A stretch of DNA of 64,000 bases from Fodinicola feengrottensis (GCF_010993775.1 NZ_WOTO01000002.1:186001-250000); one strand, 5' to 3'; positions 19,413 to 30,225 are shown, numbered from the stretch's first letter. Notes: generated from the sequence alone by a model not told the origin. Program-made: numbers and translations.

Positions 19413-19468
19413 TTGACAAGCCGGACCGTCGGATCCTAGTTTCGAGAGAATGTAGAAAGCGCTTTCTA
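19413..19468 (+). promoter_or_regulatory. Promoter with LacI palindrome for the sugar operon
   Basis: TTGACA (19413-19418) and TAGTTT (19437-19442) are separated by 18 bp. The perfect 16-bp palindrome TAGAAAGCGCTTTCTA (19453-19468) follows directly and ends 15 bp before the GTG of the first Gfo/Idh gene. The central CGCTTTCT/AGAAAGCG form is typical of LacI-family operators. A related half-site, CGCTTTCTGCG, lies at 19369-19379 near the LacI start. Confidence 0.8.
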
Positions 19469-19483
19469 TGGAGGTCGTACGAC

Positions 19484-20578
19484 GTGTCGCGTGGAGTCGA
19501 TCAGCAGGTCCGGGTCGCGATTGTCGGGACCGGGAACATCGCCGGCAGCGCGCACCTGCCGGCGCTACGCGGACTGGGTCCCGAGGTGGCGGTGGTGGGC
19601 GCGGCTGACGTCCACCCCGGCGCGTTGGCTGCCTTCGCTGCACAATGGGACATCCCGGACACCGACCAGGATGTGCCGGCGCTGCTGGCCCGGACCGAAC
19701 CGGACCTGGTGGTGGTCTGCTCTCCGCCCGGCCTGCACAGCGAGCACGCGAGCGCCGCGTTGCGGGCCGGCGCATGGGTGTGGTGCGAGAAGCCACCGGC
19801 ACGTTCCTTGGCCGAGTACGACGCGATGATCGCCGCCGAGTCCGAAGGCGGCCCGTACGCGGCGATTGTTTTCCAACAGCGATACGGATCTGGTACGCGA
19901 CACCTCGCCGGCCTGGTACGTGACGGGTCGCTTGGTGATCCGCTGGTGGCCCTCTGTCAAACCACGTGGTATCGCGACGACGCCTATTTCGCGGTGCCCT
20001 GGCGGGGAAAGTTCGAGACCGAAGGTGGTGGGCCGGCGATGGCGTTGGGCATCCACCAAATCGACCTGATGCTGGCAGTGTTGGGCGACTGGGCGGAAAT
20101 CCGCGCCATGACAGGGACACTCGCTCGCAACATCGAGACCGACGACGTTTCCATGGCGTGCGTACGATTCGAGCGTGGCACGATGGCGACCGTGGTCACC
20201 AGTGCGCTCTCGCCACGTGAGGAAAGCTACCTGCGGTTCGATTTCCGGGACGCGACCGTCGAGCTCAGCCATCTCTACGGCTACCAGAACGCGAACTGGC
20301 GCTTTACCCCGGCCCATCATTGCTCTGAGGCAACAGAAAAGCTCTGGCCGTCCACTGAGGACGTGCCCAGCTCACATGCCGCCGCTCTGGATGATCTGCT
20401 GGCCAGCATGCGAGCCGGCGAGCGTCCAAAGGCCGGCGGCGCGCGAGCGGCCGGGCGGCTCTCGAGCTGATCACCGCCATGTATGCCTCGGCCGACAGCG
20501 GCACACCGGTCCGCCGCGGCGACATCCGGTCCTGGCCATCCGTATTACCAGTCGATGCGGGGAAAGGCGGCCCGGTGA
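19484..20578 (+). CDS. Gfo/Idh/MocA family oxidoreductase, first gene of sugar operon (frameshifted 3' end)
   Basis: An NAD(P)-dependent sugar or cyclitol dehydrogenase of about 360 residues. The Rossmann motif is VAIVGTGNIAGSAHLPAL at about residues 9-26, the conserved WCEKPPARSLAEY follows near residue 100, and the catalytic-domain segment ALGIHQIDLMLAVLGDW holds the active-site His. GGAGGT lies 8 nt before the GTG at 19484. Near 20440-20465 the frame is lost, but LELITAMYASADSGTPVRRGD in another frame is the natural end. A further shift would finish at TGA 20576-20578, overlapping the GTG of the next gene. Substrate unknown. Confidence 0.88.
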
Positions 20579-21495
20579 GTCAGATTCAGGTCGTTCACAC
20601 GCACGGCGAGGCGATCGCCGTGTCGACCGAAGGGCTGGAGATCTTCCGGTATGTCTATCGACCCGATCCGTCCGCCTTCGAAGGCCCCAAGCCGTACGCG
20701 CATCCCCTGCGGACCCTCGCCGGCGACCTCGTCACCGGCTATCGCCCTCACGACCATCGCTGGCACAAGGGGTTGCAGTTCGCGGTTTCGCATCTGAGCG
20801 GCCACAATTTCTGGGGCGGCCACAGCTACCGACACGGCGAAGGGTATTTGCCGCTGCCGGAGGTCGTCGGTTCGATGGAGCACCTTGGCTTCGATCGGGT
20901 GCAGGTGAGCGACGAATCTCTGAGAATAGCCGAGAAGCTGCGGTGGCTGACGGCGGCTGGGGAAGAATGGGCGCGGGAAACCCGGGAAATCGCAGTCGCA
21001 GATGTGTCGCCGTCATGGGGAACGTGGTCGATTCGCTGGCGTACGGCGATAACCAATACCCGGGATGAGTCCTTGCTTTTCGGCAGCCCGACCACGGCCG
21101 GCCGGCCGGCGGCTGGTTACACCGGCCTCGCGTGGCGTGGACCGCGATCGTTCACCGACGGTCAGGTGCTCGGACCCGCGGATCTGGGCGGACCGCAAAT
21201 GATGGGGCAGCGCGCGGATTGGCTCGCGTATGTGGGTAAACACGACGACGTGGACGCCACGTCCACGCTGCTTTTCGAACACGATCCTTCGAATGCGGCC
21301 GAGGCGAAGTGGTTCGTACGCACCGAGCCTTTCCCGATCGCCAATCCTTCGCTGGCTTTCGACCAGGAAATCGAACTGAGGCCTGGAGCCGTACTCGAGC
21401 GCGGGTGGCGCGTGGTCGTACGGGCCGGCGGCTGGGATCGGGACGGGATTGAGGACTATCGTAAGGCTTTCCCGTTGTCTACCTGGACCGGCTGA
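20575..21495 (+). CDS. PmoA-like (DUF6807) family protein
   Basis: An intact 306-residue protein of the family labelled methane oxygenase PmoA or DUF6807. Typical features are YAHPLRTLAGDLVTGYRPHD, which leads into HDHRWHKGLQFA, and NFWGGHSYRHGEGY, both His-rich. The name is historical: these proteins are found in sugar-catabolic operons beside Gfo/Idh dehydrogenases and are not methane oxygenases. The His clusters suggest a metal or sugar-binding beta-sandwich. It starts at GTG 20575 within a GTGA overlap and its stop abuts the cupin start. Its reaction is undescribed as far as I can tell. Confidence 0.8.
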   Translation: MSQIQVVHTHGEAIAVSTEGLEIFRYVYRPDPSAFEGPKPYAHPLRTLAGDLVTGYRPHDHRWHKGLQFAVSHLSGHNFWGGHSYRHGEGYLPLPEVVGSMEHLGFDRVQVSDESLRIAEKLRWLTAAGEEWARETREIAVADVSPSWGTWSIRWRTAITNTRDESLLFGSPTTAGRPAAGYTGLAWRGPRSFTDGQVLGPADLGGPQMMGQRADWLAYVGKHDDVDATSTLLFEHDPSNAAEAKWFVRTEPFPIANPSLAFDQEIELRPGAVLERGWRVVVRAGGWDRDGIEDYRKAFPLSTWTG

Positions 21496-22232
21496 TGGCC
21501 GTCGACGACGAGGCACCTCTGCCTGGTGCGATCGGGATTTCCCAGCTGAGGGTCTATGACTGGCCAGGTGCCGACGAGCTGTGTGGCGGTTCACCGCACA
21601 TGCATCTGGCGTGCACCGAGGGTTACGCGGTGACTGGCGGCCGCGGGGCCGTGCAAACCCTCACCACCGAAGGATTTCGTCGCACGCCGCTGGGCGCCGG
21701 CGAGGTCGTCTGGTTCACTCCCGGTACGATTCATCGGCTGATCAACGAGGACGACCTGCGGCTCGTCGTCCTGATGCAGAATGCCGGCCTTCCGGAGTCC
21801 GGAGACGCGGTTTTCACCTTCCCATCCAACATCCTGGCCGATCCGGCGGCATATGCGGCAGCGTCCACAGTGGACCCGCTGGCCGCGGAGGAATCGGTGC
21901 GCCGGCGACGCGATCTGGCGATCGTCGGGTTCCAGGAACTGGTACGCGGGGACGCGGCCGCGCTCGCCGCTTTCCATCGAGCCGCGGGCGGCTTGGTGGC
22001 GCCGAAAATCGGAGAGTGGCGCCAGAAGTGGCAGGACGGCCCGGTGGCGGCCGCTGAGCGTACCGGCCGGCAGTTGGACGCTCTCGCCGCTGGAGATATC
22101 AGCCACCTCACCGAAGGTGCCGTCTACGTCGGCGAACCTAGCCCTGCTTGGGGAATGTGCGGCCGGTTGCAACGCTATGACACTGCGACACGACCTTCGA
22201 TCGAGGATATTAGGGCGGGGAGCGAGAAGTGA
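21495..22232 (+). CDS. Cupin domain protein
   Basis: An intact 245-residue protein. The first half is a cupin barrel: SPHMHLACTEGYAVTGGRGA supplies the HxH(x)n-E metal motif and WFTPGTIHRLINEDD the second His. The C-terminal half is helical, Ala-rich, and not recognisable. It is translationally coupled to its neighbours (TGATGG at the start, GTGA at the end). Cupins in such operons can be sugar isomerases, lyases or sensors, and this one may act on the operon's substrate. Confidence 0.8.
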   Translation: MAVDDEAPLPGAIGISQLRVYDWPGADELCGGSPHMHLACTEGYAVTGGRGAVQTLTTEGFRRTPLGAGEVVWFTPGTIHRLINEDDLRLVVLMQNAGLPESGDAVFTFPSNILADPAAYAAASTVDPLAAEESVRRRRDLAIVGFQELVRGDAAALAAFHRAAGGLVAPKIGEWRQKWQDGPVAAAERTGRQLDALAAGDISHLTEGAVYVGEPSPAWGMCGRLQRYDTATRPSIEDIRAGSEK

Positions 22233-23382
22233 CGATCAGAACCGTACAGATCGCTATGAACGGCGTGACCGGGCGGATGGGTTACCGACAGCATTTGGTG
22301 CGCTCGATTCTGGCGATCCGGGACGCCGGCGGCCTGGACCTGCCGGACGGCAGCACGCTGATGCCGGAGCCGATCCTGATCGGCCGCAGCGAGACCAAAC
22401 TGCGCCGGATGGCCGAGCAGCACAAGATCGAGCACTGGACGACCGATCTGGACGAGGTGTTGTCCAGTGACTCGGTGGAAATCTATTTCGACTCGGCGGT
22501 GACTTCGGCACGCGAACCGGCCGTAAGGGCCGCGATCGCCGCCGGAAAGCACATCTACTGCGAGAAACCGACCGCCACCACCCTCGCGAGCGCTCTCGAA
22601 CTGGCCCGGCTGGCGGACGCGGCCGGGATCAAGTCCGGAGTTGTGCAGGACAAACTTTTCCTTCCGGGATTGCGAAAGCTGAAACGGCTGATTGACGGCG
22701 GTTTCTTCGGCCGCATCCTGTCCGTGCGGGGGGAATTCGGCTACTGGGTGTTTGAGGGCGACTGGCAGCCGCCGAACCGGCCGTCGTGGAACTACCGCGC
22801 TGAGGACGGCGGCGGGATCGTGCTCGACATGTTTCCGCACTGGGACTACGTTCTGCGCGGTCTCTTCGGGCCGATCCGTACGGTTCAGGCCATCCAGGCC
22901 ACCGGGATCCCGGCGCGGGTGGACGAGGCCGGCCAGCCGTACGAGGCGACCGCGGACGATGCCGCGTACGGGATTTTCCAGCTGGAAAACGGGATCATCG
23001 CGCAGATCAACTCCTCATGGACGGTTTTCGGGTGAATCGGGACGAGCTGGTGGAGTTCCAGGTGGACGGCACCGACGGGAGTGCGGTCGCGGGCCTGCGC
23101 CGGTGCCGGGTGCAACACCGCTCGGCCACGCCGATGCCGGTATGGGACCCGGACATGCCCACGCCGTTGGATTTCCGGTCGCAGTGGCAGGAAATTCCGG
23201 ACAACGCGGTTTTCGACAACGGCTTCAAAATCCAGTGGGAGCAGTTCCTTCGGCACGTCTATGCCGGTGGCGAATGGTCACACGACCTGTTGTCCGGAGC
23301 CCGAGGCCTGCAGCTCGCCGAACTTGGCCTGCAAGCGGCGGCTGAAGGGCGCCGGCTCGACGTGCCGGAGCTGCGGTTGTGA
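22229..23382 (+). CDS. Second Gfo/Idh/MocA oxidoreductase of the operon (frameshifted)
   Basis: A protein of about 384 residues, clearly divergent from the first Gfo/Idh gene. The N-terminus reads IRTVQIAMNGVTGRMGYRQH with an unusual NGVTGRMG dinucleotide loop. IYCEKPTATT is the family EKP motif, and YRAEDGGGIVLDMFPHWDYV carries the catalytic-domain His. At about 23020-23027 the run TTTT exceeds the expected TT; the frame then continues RVNRDELVEFQVDG to the stop at 23382. It overlaps the cupin stop and the next start (GTGA). Two dehydrogenases suggest successive or reversible oxidation at the same sugar carbon. Confidence 0.86.
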
Positions 23383-24536
23383 TTCTCCATATCCCGACCG
23401 CCGATGGCTCGATTGTCGAGCACCAGCCGGCAAAGACACCCCACGCGTTCGAGCCGGTGGACACCCCGCTGACCGAGCGGGTGGTCTTCGCGGCGGCGCA
23501 CGTGGTGGCGGATCCGCTGGCGGACAACAGTCCTGGGCAGCCCGCGGTCCTGGACTGGGACGCGACTCTGGCATTTCGCCGGCATCTTTGGTCGTACGGA
23601 CTCGGCGTGGCCGAGGCGATGGACACCGCGCAGCGCGGCATGGGCCTGGACTGGCCGGTCGCCGCGGAGCTGATTCGGCGCAGTGGTGCCGAAGCGTCGG
23701 CGTGTGGTGGCGCGATCTCGTGCGGAGTGGGTACGGATCAGTTGGCTTCGCCCGTCTCGTCCCTCCACGAGATTGTTCAGGCATATCTGGAGCAACTGGC
23801 GGTGGTCGAGGAAGTCGGCGGCCAGCCGATCGTGATGGCAAGTCGGGCGTTGGCCGCCTTCGCGACCAGCCCTGACGAGTACGAGCAGGTGTACGGCACT
23901 GTTCTGCGGCAGGCCAGCCGGCCGGCGATCCTGCATTGGTTGGGACCGATGTTCGATCCAGCGTTGAGCGGCTACTGGGGGAGCGACGACCTCGACAAGG
24001 CGACTGACACCCTTGTCGACTTGATCGTGGCGCATCAGGACGCGATCGACGGCGTGAAGGTGTCCTTGCTGGACGCCGATCGGGAGGTCGAGCTTCGCCG
24101 CCGGCTGCCGGCCGGGGTGCGGTGCTATTCAGGTGACGATTTCCATTACCCGGAACTGATTACTGGCGACAAGCATGGCCACAGCGATGCCCTGCTGGGA
24201 ATTTTCGATCCGCTGGCCGGTGTAGCGTCAACGGCTGTCCGGCAGCTGGCCGACGATCCGGCCGCCGTCCGCCGGCTGCTCGATCCGACGGTGGAGTTCT
24301 CTCGACATTTATTTGGCGCGCCTACCCGGTTCTACAAGACCGGGGTGGTATTCGTGGCCTGGCTGGCCGGTTTCCAGGACACTCCGCGCATGGTCGGCGG
24401 CCTGGAGAGCGCTCGCTCGGTGCCGCACCTTGCTCGTGCGTACGTCCTCGCCGACAGGCTCGGACTTTTCCCTGACCCGGATCTCGCCGCGACCCGAGTA
24501 CGGGATTTCCTCCGGTTGGCGGGAGTCGATCAATGA
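23379..24536 (+). CDS. DUF993 dihydrodipicolinate-synthase-like protein
   Basis: An intact 385-residue protein. Core segments are WDATLAFRRHLWSYGLGVAE near residue 65, AISCGVGTDQL, the central PAILHWLGPMFDPALSGYWG, and GVKVSLLDADREVELRRRL, which contains a Lys at the strand position where class I aldolases form a Schiff base. It is annotated in families as dihydrodipicolinate synthase-like, so a pyruvate-type aldol cleavage of a keto-sugar is plausible but unproven. GTGA and ATGA overlaps couple it to both neighbours. Confidence 0.85.
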   Translation: MILHIPTADGSIVEHQPAKTPHAFEPVDTPLTERVVFAAAHVVADPLADNSPGQPAVLDWDATLAFRRHLWSYGLGVAEAMDTAQRGMGLDWPVAAELIRRSGAEASACGGAISCGVGTDQLASPVSSLHEIVQAYLEQLAVVEEVGGQPIVMASRALAAFATSPDEYEQVYGTVLRQASRPAILHWLGPMFDPALSGYWGSDDLDKATDTLVDLIVAHQDAIDGVKVSLLDADREVELRRRLPAGVRCYSGDDFHYPELITGDKHGHSDALLGIFDPLAGVASTAVRQLADDPAAVRRLLDPTVEFSRHLFGAPTRFYKTGVVFVAWLAGFQDTPRMVGGLESARSVPHLARAYVLADRLGLFPDPDLAATRVRDFLRLAGVDQ

Positions 24537-25357
24537 GCCGGTTGTCGATCAACCAGCAGACAGTGAAGCAACTTTCGTTGCCTGAGCTGATCAGAGCGTG
24601 CACCGCTGTCGGTGTTGACGCGGTCGGGCTCTGGCGGGAGCCGGTTGCCGAGTACGGGTTGGTGCGGTCCGCCGAACTGTTCACCAGCGCTGGATTTTCC
24701 GTCACCAGCCTTTGCCGGGGTGGCTTCTTCACGGCCGCGGATCCGGCCGACCGGCGCCGGGCGATCCAGGACAATCGCGCAGCCATCGACGAAACGGCCG
24801 CGCTGGGAGCACCGGTGCTGGTGCTCGTTGCCGGTGGGTTGCCGGCCGGTTCTCGCGATCTGCGAGGGGCGCGCGCTCAGGTCGTCGACGCGATCGCAGA
24901 ACTGGCGCCGTACGCGGCTGAGCGCGGTGTGCGGTTGGCGATCGAGCCGCTGCACCCCATGTTCACGTCGGACCGCTGCGTGGTGTCCACTTTGGCGCAG
25001 TCGCTGGACATCGCCGAGCAGTTCCCGGTGGCACAGGTCGGCGTCTGCGTGGACACTTACCACCTGTGGTGGGATCCGGACCTGGATGCCGGCATTTCGC
25101 GGGCGGGGGAGCGGATCGCCGCGTACCAACTGGCGGACTGGACGACGCCGCTGCCGGCCGGCGTGTTGACCGGTCGTGGGCAGATCGGCGACGGTTGTGT
25201 TGACTTTCCGGCGTTCACCGAGGCCGTGCTGGCGACCGGCTACACCGGCCCGATCGAGGTGGAGATTTTCAACGACGAGCTGTGGAAACGGGACGGTGCG
25301 GCGGTGGTCGCCGAGATCGCCGCCCGTTATCCGGCCTGTGTCGGGACAGCTTCTTGA
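24533..25357 (+). CDS. Sugar phosphate isomerase/epimerase-like TIM barrel
   Basis: An intact 274-residue AP-endonuclease-2-type TIM barrel. Metal ligands expected for the fold are present: Glu in LAIEPLHPMF, Asp/His in GVCVDTYHLWWDPD, and Glu in PIEVEIFNDELWKR. Members epimerise, isomerise or dehydrate sugars, and some cleave 3-keto-glycosides. It starts ATG at 24533 inside the DUF993 stop. The combination with two Gfo/Idh genes is what would be expected for 3-keto-sugar chemistry (inference). Confidence 0.88.
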   Translation: MSRLSINQQTVKQLSLPELIRACTAVGVDAVGLWREPVAEYGLVRSAELFTSAGFSVTSLCRGGFFTAADPADRRRAIQDNRAAIDETAALGAPVLVLVAGGLPAGSRDLRGARAQVVDAIAELAPYAAERGVRLAIEPLHPMFTSDRCVVSTLAQSLDIAEQFPVAQVGVCVDTYHLWWDPDLDAGISRAGERIAAYQLADWTTPLPAGVLTGRGQIGDGCVDFPAFTEAVLATGYTGPIEVEIFNDELWKRDGAAVVAEIAARYPACVGTAS

Positions 25358-27130
25358 CCAACGAGAGACCTATTTCGCCGCTGGATTCGGCGATCTCGAC
25401 CAGCCCCACCAGCGTCGAGGACCTGCTTGATCTGCTCACCAGTCACCTTGCCCGGGCGATCGCACGGCAGGGCGCCGACGGGAGTTTCGATGTCGCCGGG
25501 CGTGAACTCGATGTCGGCGACAACACTCTCGGGGTCGTCGTTTCCCTGCTAGCGTACGAATGGCACCTCAACGCGGACCCGGGGCTGGTCGAACCGGTCC
25601 GTCGTGGCCTGGATTTTCATTTCCGGCAGCGGATTTTCGTCACCGACAACCCCGGCACACCGTTCTTGCGGGTAAGGGACAGTGGCCTCCCGTACGCACG
25701 CTACTGCCTGACACCGGGCCGGATCCCCGGTGGCGACTGGCCGACCACGGTCTGGGCTTTGTTGCACGCGGTGAACATCCTGCGTTTTCGGCGACGGGCT
25801 GCTGACTGACCAGCACCGGCTGGCGCTGCTGGACCTGGGCCGTTCGTACTGGCGCTGGTCCACCGAGGTGACCGACTTCGATCCACAGGATGCCAGCAAC
25901 CAGGCCATTGCTTGTGTGATCGGTGGCATGCAACTGGGTGATTTGCTGGCGGCGGCCGGTGAACGCGAGGTGGGTGAGTCCATGCGCGCGGCGGCGATGC
26001 GGCGGCTCTATCTGGAGAAGATCCGGCCGACTCGCGCCACTGACCGCGGGTACGCGTACTTCCAGGAGCACTCGGGCGGGTTCGATCAGAACTACAGCGC
26101 GATCGCGCTGACCTTCGTCACCGAAGCTTATCTGGCCACCGGCGAGACAGTTTTCGCGGCGGACGCTGAACAACATGCGCGCTACCTGAACCTGCGGATG
26201 TCGGTGTCCGGCTTCGACTACGGCGGTGCCCGGCACAACGAGGAACGCGACAACTCGCCGAACGTGCTGGGTTTGCGGTTTTGGAGCAATGCGCTTGGCG
26301 ACGATCTCGGTCGCTATCGGACCGACAGCTCCCGGGCATTTCATATGGACAGCGCGGATGGGGTGCCGACCGGCCATTTCGCCTTCACCACCATTTGGTT
26401 GATGGAGCACCGGCAGGAGTGGTGGCCGTCCGGCCGAGATGAGAATTCTCGTTACAAGCTGCGAAAAGGCACGACGTCGGTGGTCTTTGATGAGTCGTTG
26501 GTGCCGTATTCGATCACGGCCGGGCAGACCGAGATCATCCATCAGATCGGTCCATATTGGACGGACGAGCACGGCCTTCATCGGCTGACGAACCTGGTTT
26601 CGGTGGCCAGGTCCGAGGAGTACACCGATGGCCAGTACGCGGTGAAGGTCATCCACTCAGTCGTCCAGGGCCCGCACGGGGTGGTTGGCGTACGGACTGC
26701 CTATATGACAGACGGGACAACGCTGACCGTAATGTCCACTGTGGACAATGAGGTCAGCGGCGAGTTTGGCTATCTGGTGGGACTGCCGTACCTGACCGGT
26801 ACGCCGCCAGCCAGCAAAGTCACCAGCGTCACCTGCGATGGCGTACGAATGAACCTGACCGACGACGGTCGGTCCCTCACGGGTTCGGCAGTGACGGCGG
26901 GGGAGCTGACACTATCCGGCGGGGCTGGCATCCGGGTGACGAACGTGACCGTGCCCGCTGGCGGGGATCCGATGAGCTATTTCAACTCGGCGGCGACAGT
27001 CGGGATGTTGCTGGAGCCCTACAGCCTCATTGTCTTCGAAAGAGCGGGATCCCTGGGGTGTGCCACATCCCGCCGCCGGCTGGGCGGCTTTACAAGGAAC
27101 CACACTGTTGCAGGCTCCGGCCGGACCTGA
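25354..27130 (+). CDS. Large uncharacterised protein, last gene of the sugar operon (frameshifted)
   Basis: A protein of about 590 residues without a recognisable signal peptide. The first ~330 residues look all-helical, as an (alpha/alpha) toroid, with the striking segment YGGARHNEERDNSPNVLGLR. The C-terminal part is beta-rich (DGTTLTVMSTVDNEVSGEFG), a layout shared with polysaccharide lyases and heparinase-like enzymes, but no catalytic motif can be assigned. The TTG at 25354 is proposed as start because it overlaps the preceding stop. One extra T at 25785-25788 breaks the frame; repaired, it reads NILRFGDGLLTDQHRLALL. It could be the enzyme that defines the operon's substrate. Confidence 0.7.
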
Positions 27131-27205
27131 CCGTACGGTAATTCTGCATTATGGGACCGGGAAATCGCCCCTGACCTTGGACGTAAGCGTACTTAAGCTG
27201 CTGGG

Positions 27206-30092
27206 TTAGGAACCGGTACGCAGAGTGTGGGAAAGCTGAGCTGCCCGCTGGCGATATCTCCACGCAGGGCCCGCCCGGCGCTCGGATTCGTTGAGATCAC
27301 TCAAAAGCAGCAGAGCGTCCACTTCGGACCGGCGATCGCCGAGAGTGCGGTACGTCGGAAGGGTCTCTTCGAGCAGGGCGATCGCCGGCCGCACCGCGCC
27401 ACGCTCGGCGGTGAGCTGGCCGAGCTGGAGCTTGGTGTTGGCGACGCCGAGGTCGTTGCCGAGGCCGCTGAAGATGGCCATCGCCTCGCGTTGGTACGCG
27501 GCGGCCATGGCGGGTTCTTCCTGGCGGTGCATGAGAAGCCCGAGTTTGTGCAGGACATGTGCGGACCGGTTGTGGTCGGCCACCGCACCGGCGTCCAGGC
27601 GGGCGCGATCCAGCCACTTGCGGGCGGCGGTGGCATTGCCGGCGCTCATGCCCACCAGGCCGATGGCGGCCCGGGCGTACGCGACCCCGTGGGCATTGCC
27701 GGTTTTTTTCGTACAGTCCCAGCGCCAACCGGTAAAAGTCGAGTGCTTGGTCGTTTTTTTTCTGGTCGTAGTGGTGGGCAGCGCCGAGGCCGGACAGTGC
27801 GGCCGCCGCACCGCGGCGATCACCGAGTTGGGTGAACAGTGCCAGCGAGCGGTGGAATTTGCCGGCCGCGGCTGAATACTGGTCGGCGTAAATGTCGAGT
27901 TGTCCAAGCCCACGCAGGATCATCGCCTCACCGCGGGCATCGCCGGCCGACACGGCCGCGCGCAGTGCCGCCCGGTGCGTACGCCGCCAGTCGTCGACAT
28001 TCGCGCGCAGCTCGAAGAACGACGCCAGCCCGACGGCGAGGTCGACGGCCAGTCCGGCGGCGCCCGCGTCGGCGGTCTGCTCGGTGACGGCGACCAGTCG
28101 GGACTGCTCGGACTCCAGCCAGCGAACGGCGTTCCGGCGGGCCCGCGCCACCACCTGGGCGGCCGGCGGGACCGTCGTGCGGCGAGCCGCCGCGGCCGGC
28201 TCCACCTGGAAGAAACCCACTGGCAACGACTCGGACGCGTACGCGAGGAGGGTCAACCACCCGCCGGCCATTCGTTCCAGCGCGGGCAGCGGTATGGACG
28301 CGGTCCTACGGCCGTCCAGATAGCGCCGGACCAGGCCGGACAGTTGGTACGTCGGGATGCCGAGGGTATCCGTGCCGACCGGTTGCAGCAGTCCGGCGGA
28401 GACGACGCCGTCCAGGGTGCCGGTCGCACCGGACAGCGCGGACACCATCCAGTCCGGGACCGGCTCCGGACCGAGGGTAGCGAGGACGGTCAGCGCGTCG
28501 GCAGCGCCGGCCGGCAGCCGTCGAAAGTCGGCATCCAGGCTGGGCCCGTAGCTGTTCGGTCGCCGCCCCGATGCCGTCGGCGACGACGCCGTCCAAACCG
28601 CGACCCTTCGCCGGCACGGCGATCGACCATAGTGGCCTGTACGGCTGCGCGATCAGGCCGGCGGCCACCGTACGCAGCGCTAATGGCAGCCCGTCGCAGC
28701 CGGTCACGATGGCTTGCGCGGCGGCCGGTTCGGCGTCGACGCGGTGCTGGCCAAGCAGTTCCGCGAGCAGCTGGTGGGAGTCGGGATCTTCGAGAGCGGG
28801 CACCGAGATGCGCCGAAAGCCCGGCAGAGTGGGGGGTGGTGGTGCCGGCTGCTGACCAGCGCGGCGGAACCGGTGGTGGCTGGCAGGAAAGCGGCGATCT
28901 GGTCGGCCGTCGCCGCGTTGTCGACGATGACCAGAACGGCCCGGTCGGCCAGCAGCGAGCGGAACTGGGCGGCCCGGCCGGCGAGGCCGGGCGCGAGCGC
29001 TCCGGCCGGCACCCCGAGCGCCCCGAGCGCCTCGGCCAGCAGGTCCGTGGCGCCCCGTTCGTCGGTGCCCCGACAGTCGACGTAGATCTGGCCGTCCGGA
29101 AAGCGCCCCCGGAACCGGTGCGCGGCGTGTACGGCCAGCGCCGACTTGCCGACCCCGGCTGGGCCGGTGAGCAGCACGAACGTGGGCCCGGTTGCGATCT
29201 CCAGGGCGGTCGCGATCTCCGCGGTCTCGGCTTTGCGGCCAACGAAGTCGGCGGTGTCCGCAGGCGTTTGGAAGACCCGCGGTGGCGGCACGTACGCCTC
29301 GCCGCGCGGCTCGGAGTCCAGGTCGGCGTCCGCCAGCACGGTCCGCTGTAGGCCACGCAGCGCCGGTCCGGGATCGATGCCGAGTTCGTCGACGAGCACG
29401 GTCCGGGCGTCCACGTACGCCTGCAGGGCCTCGGCCCGGCGGCCAGCGCCGTGCAGTGCCCGTACCAGCTCGAACCAGAGCTGCTCGCGCAGCGGGTGCT
29501 CGGAAACCAGAGCCCGCAGGTCCGGGATGGCCTGTGTTGGTCGGCCGAGCGAGATCAGCGTGCCCAGCCGCAGTTCCTCGGCCTCCAGCCGGAGCGCCTT
29601 CAGCCGGCTGATGGTTATTTCCCATTCCGGCGCGGGAGACAGGTCGGCCAGCGGATCGCCCCGCCAGAGCCGGTTGGCCTCGTCCAGCAGCGCACTGGCC
29701 CGGACCGTGTCGCCGGAGCCGTGTTGGCGGCGCGCCTCACCGACCAGCTGTTCGAACCGGATCAGGTCACTGGCGTCGTCGTCCAGGTCGATCCGGTAGC
29801 CGGACGGCCGGGTCTGCAACGGGCCGTCGCCGCTGACGCCCAGTCGCGCGCGGAGCGAGCTGACGTACGTACGCAGGTTCGCGACTGCCGAGCGCGGTGG
29901 CGCCGCCGGCCACAACACGTCGACCAGAACATCGGTCGAGACCGTGTGCCTGGGCTGCAGCAGGAGCGTGGCGAGCAGGCGCTTGGCCTTGTCGCCGCCC
30001 ACCTCGACGACCTGGCCGAAGCGGCGGACCTCGAGTTGTCCCAGGATGTGGTACCGGAACCGGAAGAGGAACTGGTGGTTCGGTTCGGTCAC
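27206..30092 (-). CDS. SARP/AfsR family regulator with BTAD, NB-ARC and TPR domains (three frameshifts)
   Basis: A regulator of about 960 residues. The OmpR-like DNA-binding domain occupies ~12-103 and the bacterial transcriptional activation domain ~110-255. The NB-ARC ATPase begins at ~280 with Walker A GPAGVGKSAL (310-319) and AVLVIVDNAATADQI downstream. A tetratricopeptide region (AMILRGLGQLDIYADQYSAA, FYRLALGLYE) reaches the stop. Breaks are at the G-run 28831-28836, near 28545-28555, and at the T-run 27703-27709 (seven T where six fit). AfsR-type proteins activate antibiotic clusters or sporulation after nucleotide binding; no biosynthetic cluster lies nearby. GTG start at 30092. Confidence 0.9.
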
Positions 30093-30225
30093 GGCTGTTC
30101 ACCCCCGTGCGGCGCGAAGTCCCTGCTCGGACCGGCAAAAGGCGGCTTTGGGTGCAAACGGTACCTGGCCGCATCCACCTTGCCCGGATATTGGCCAAAC
30201 TACGCCAGGTAAACGTGGTAAATAA

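Noticed and set aside
24533..25357. Possible 3-keto-glycoside hydrolase assignment of the TIM-barrel gene
   Set aside because: The fold is shared with xylose isomerase-like epimerases and the sequence alone does not separate them, so only the broad call is given.
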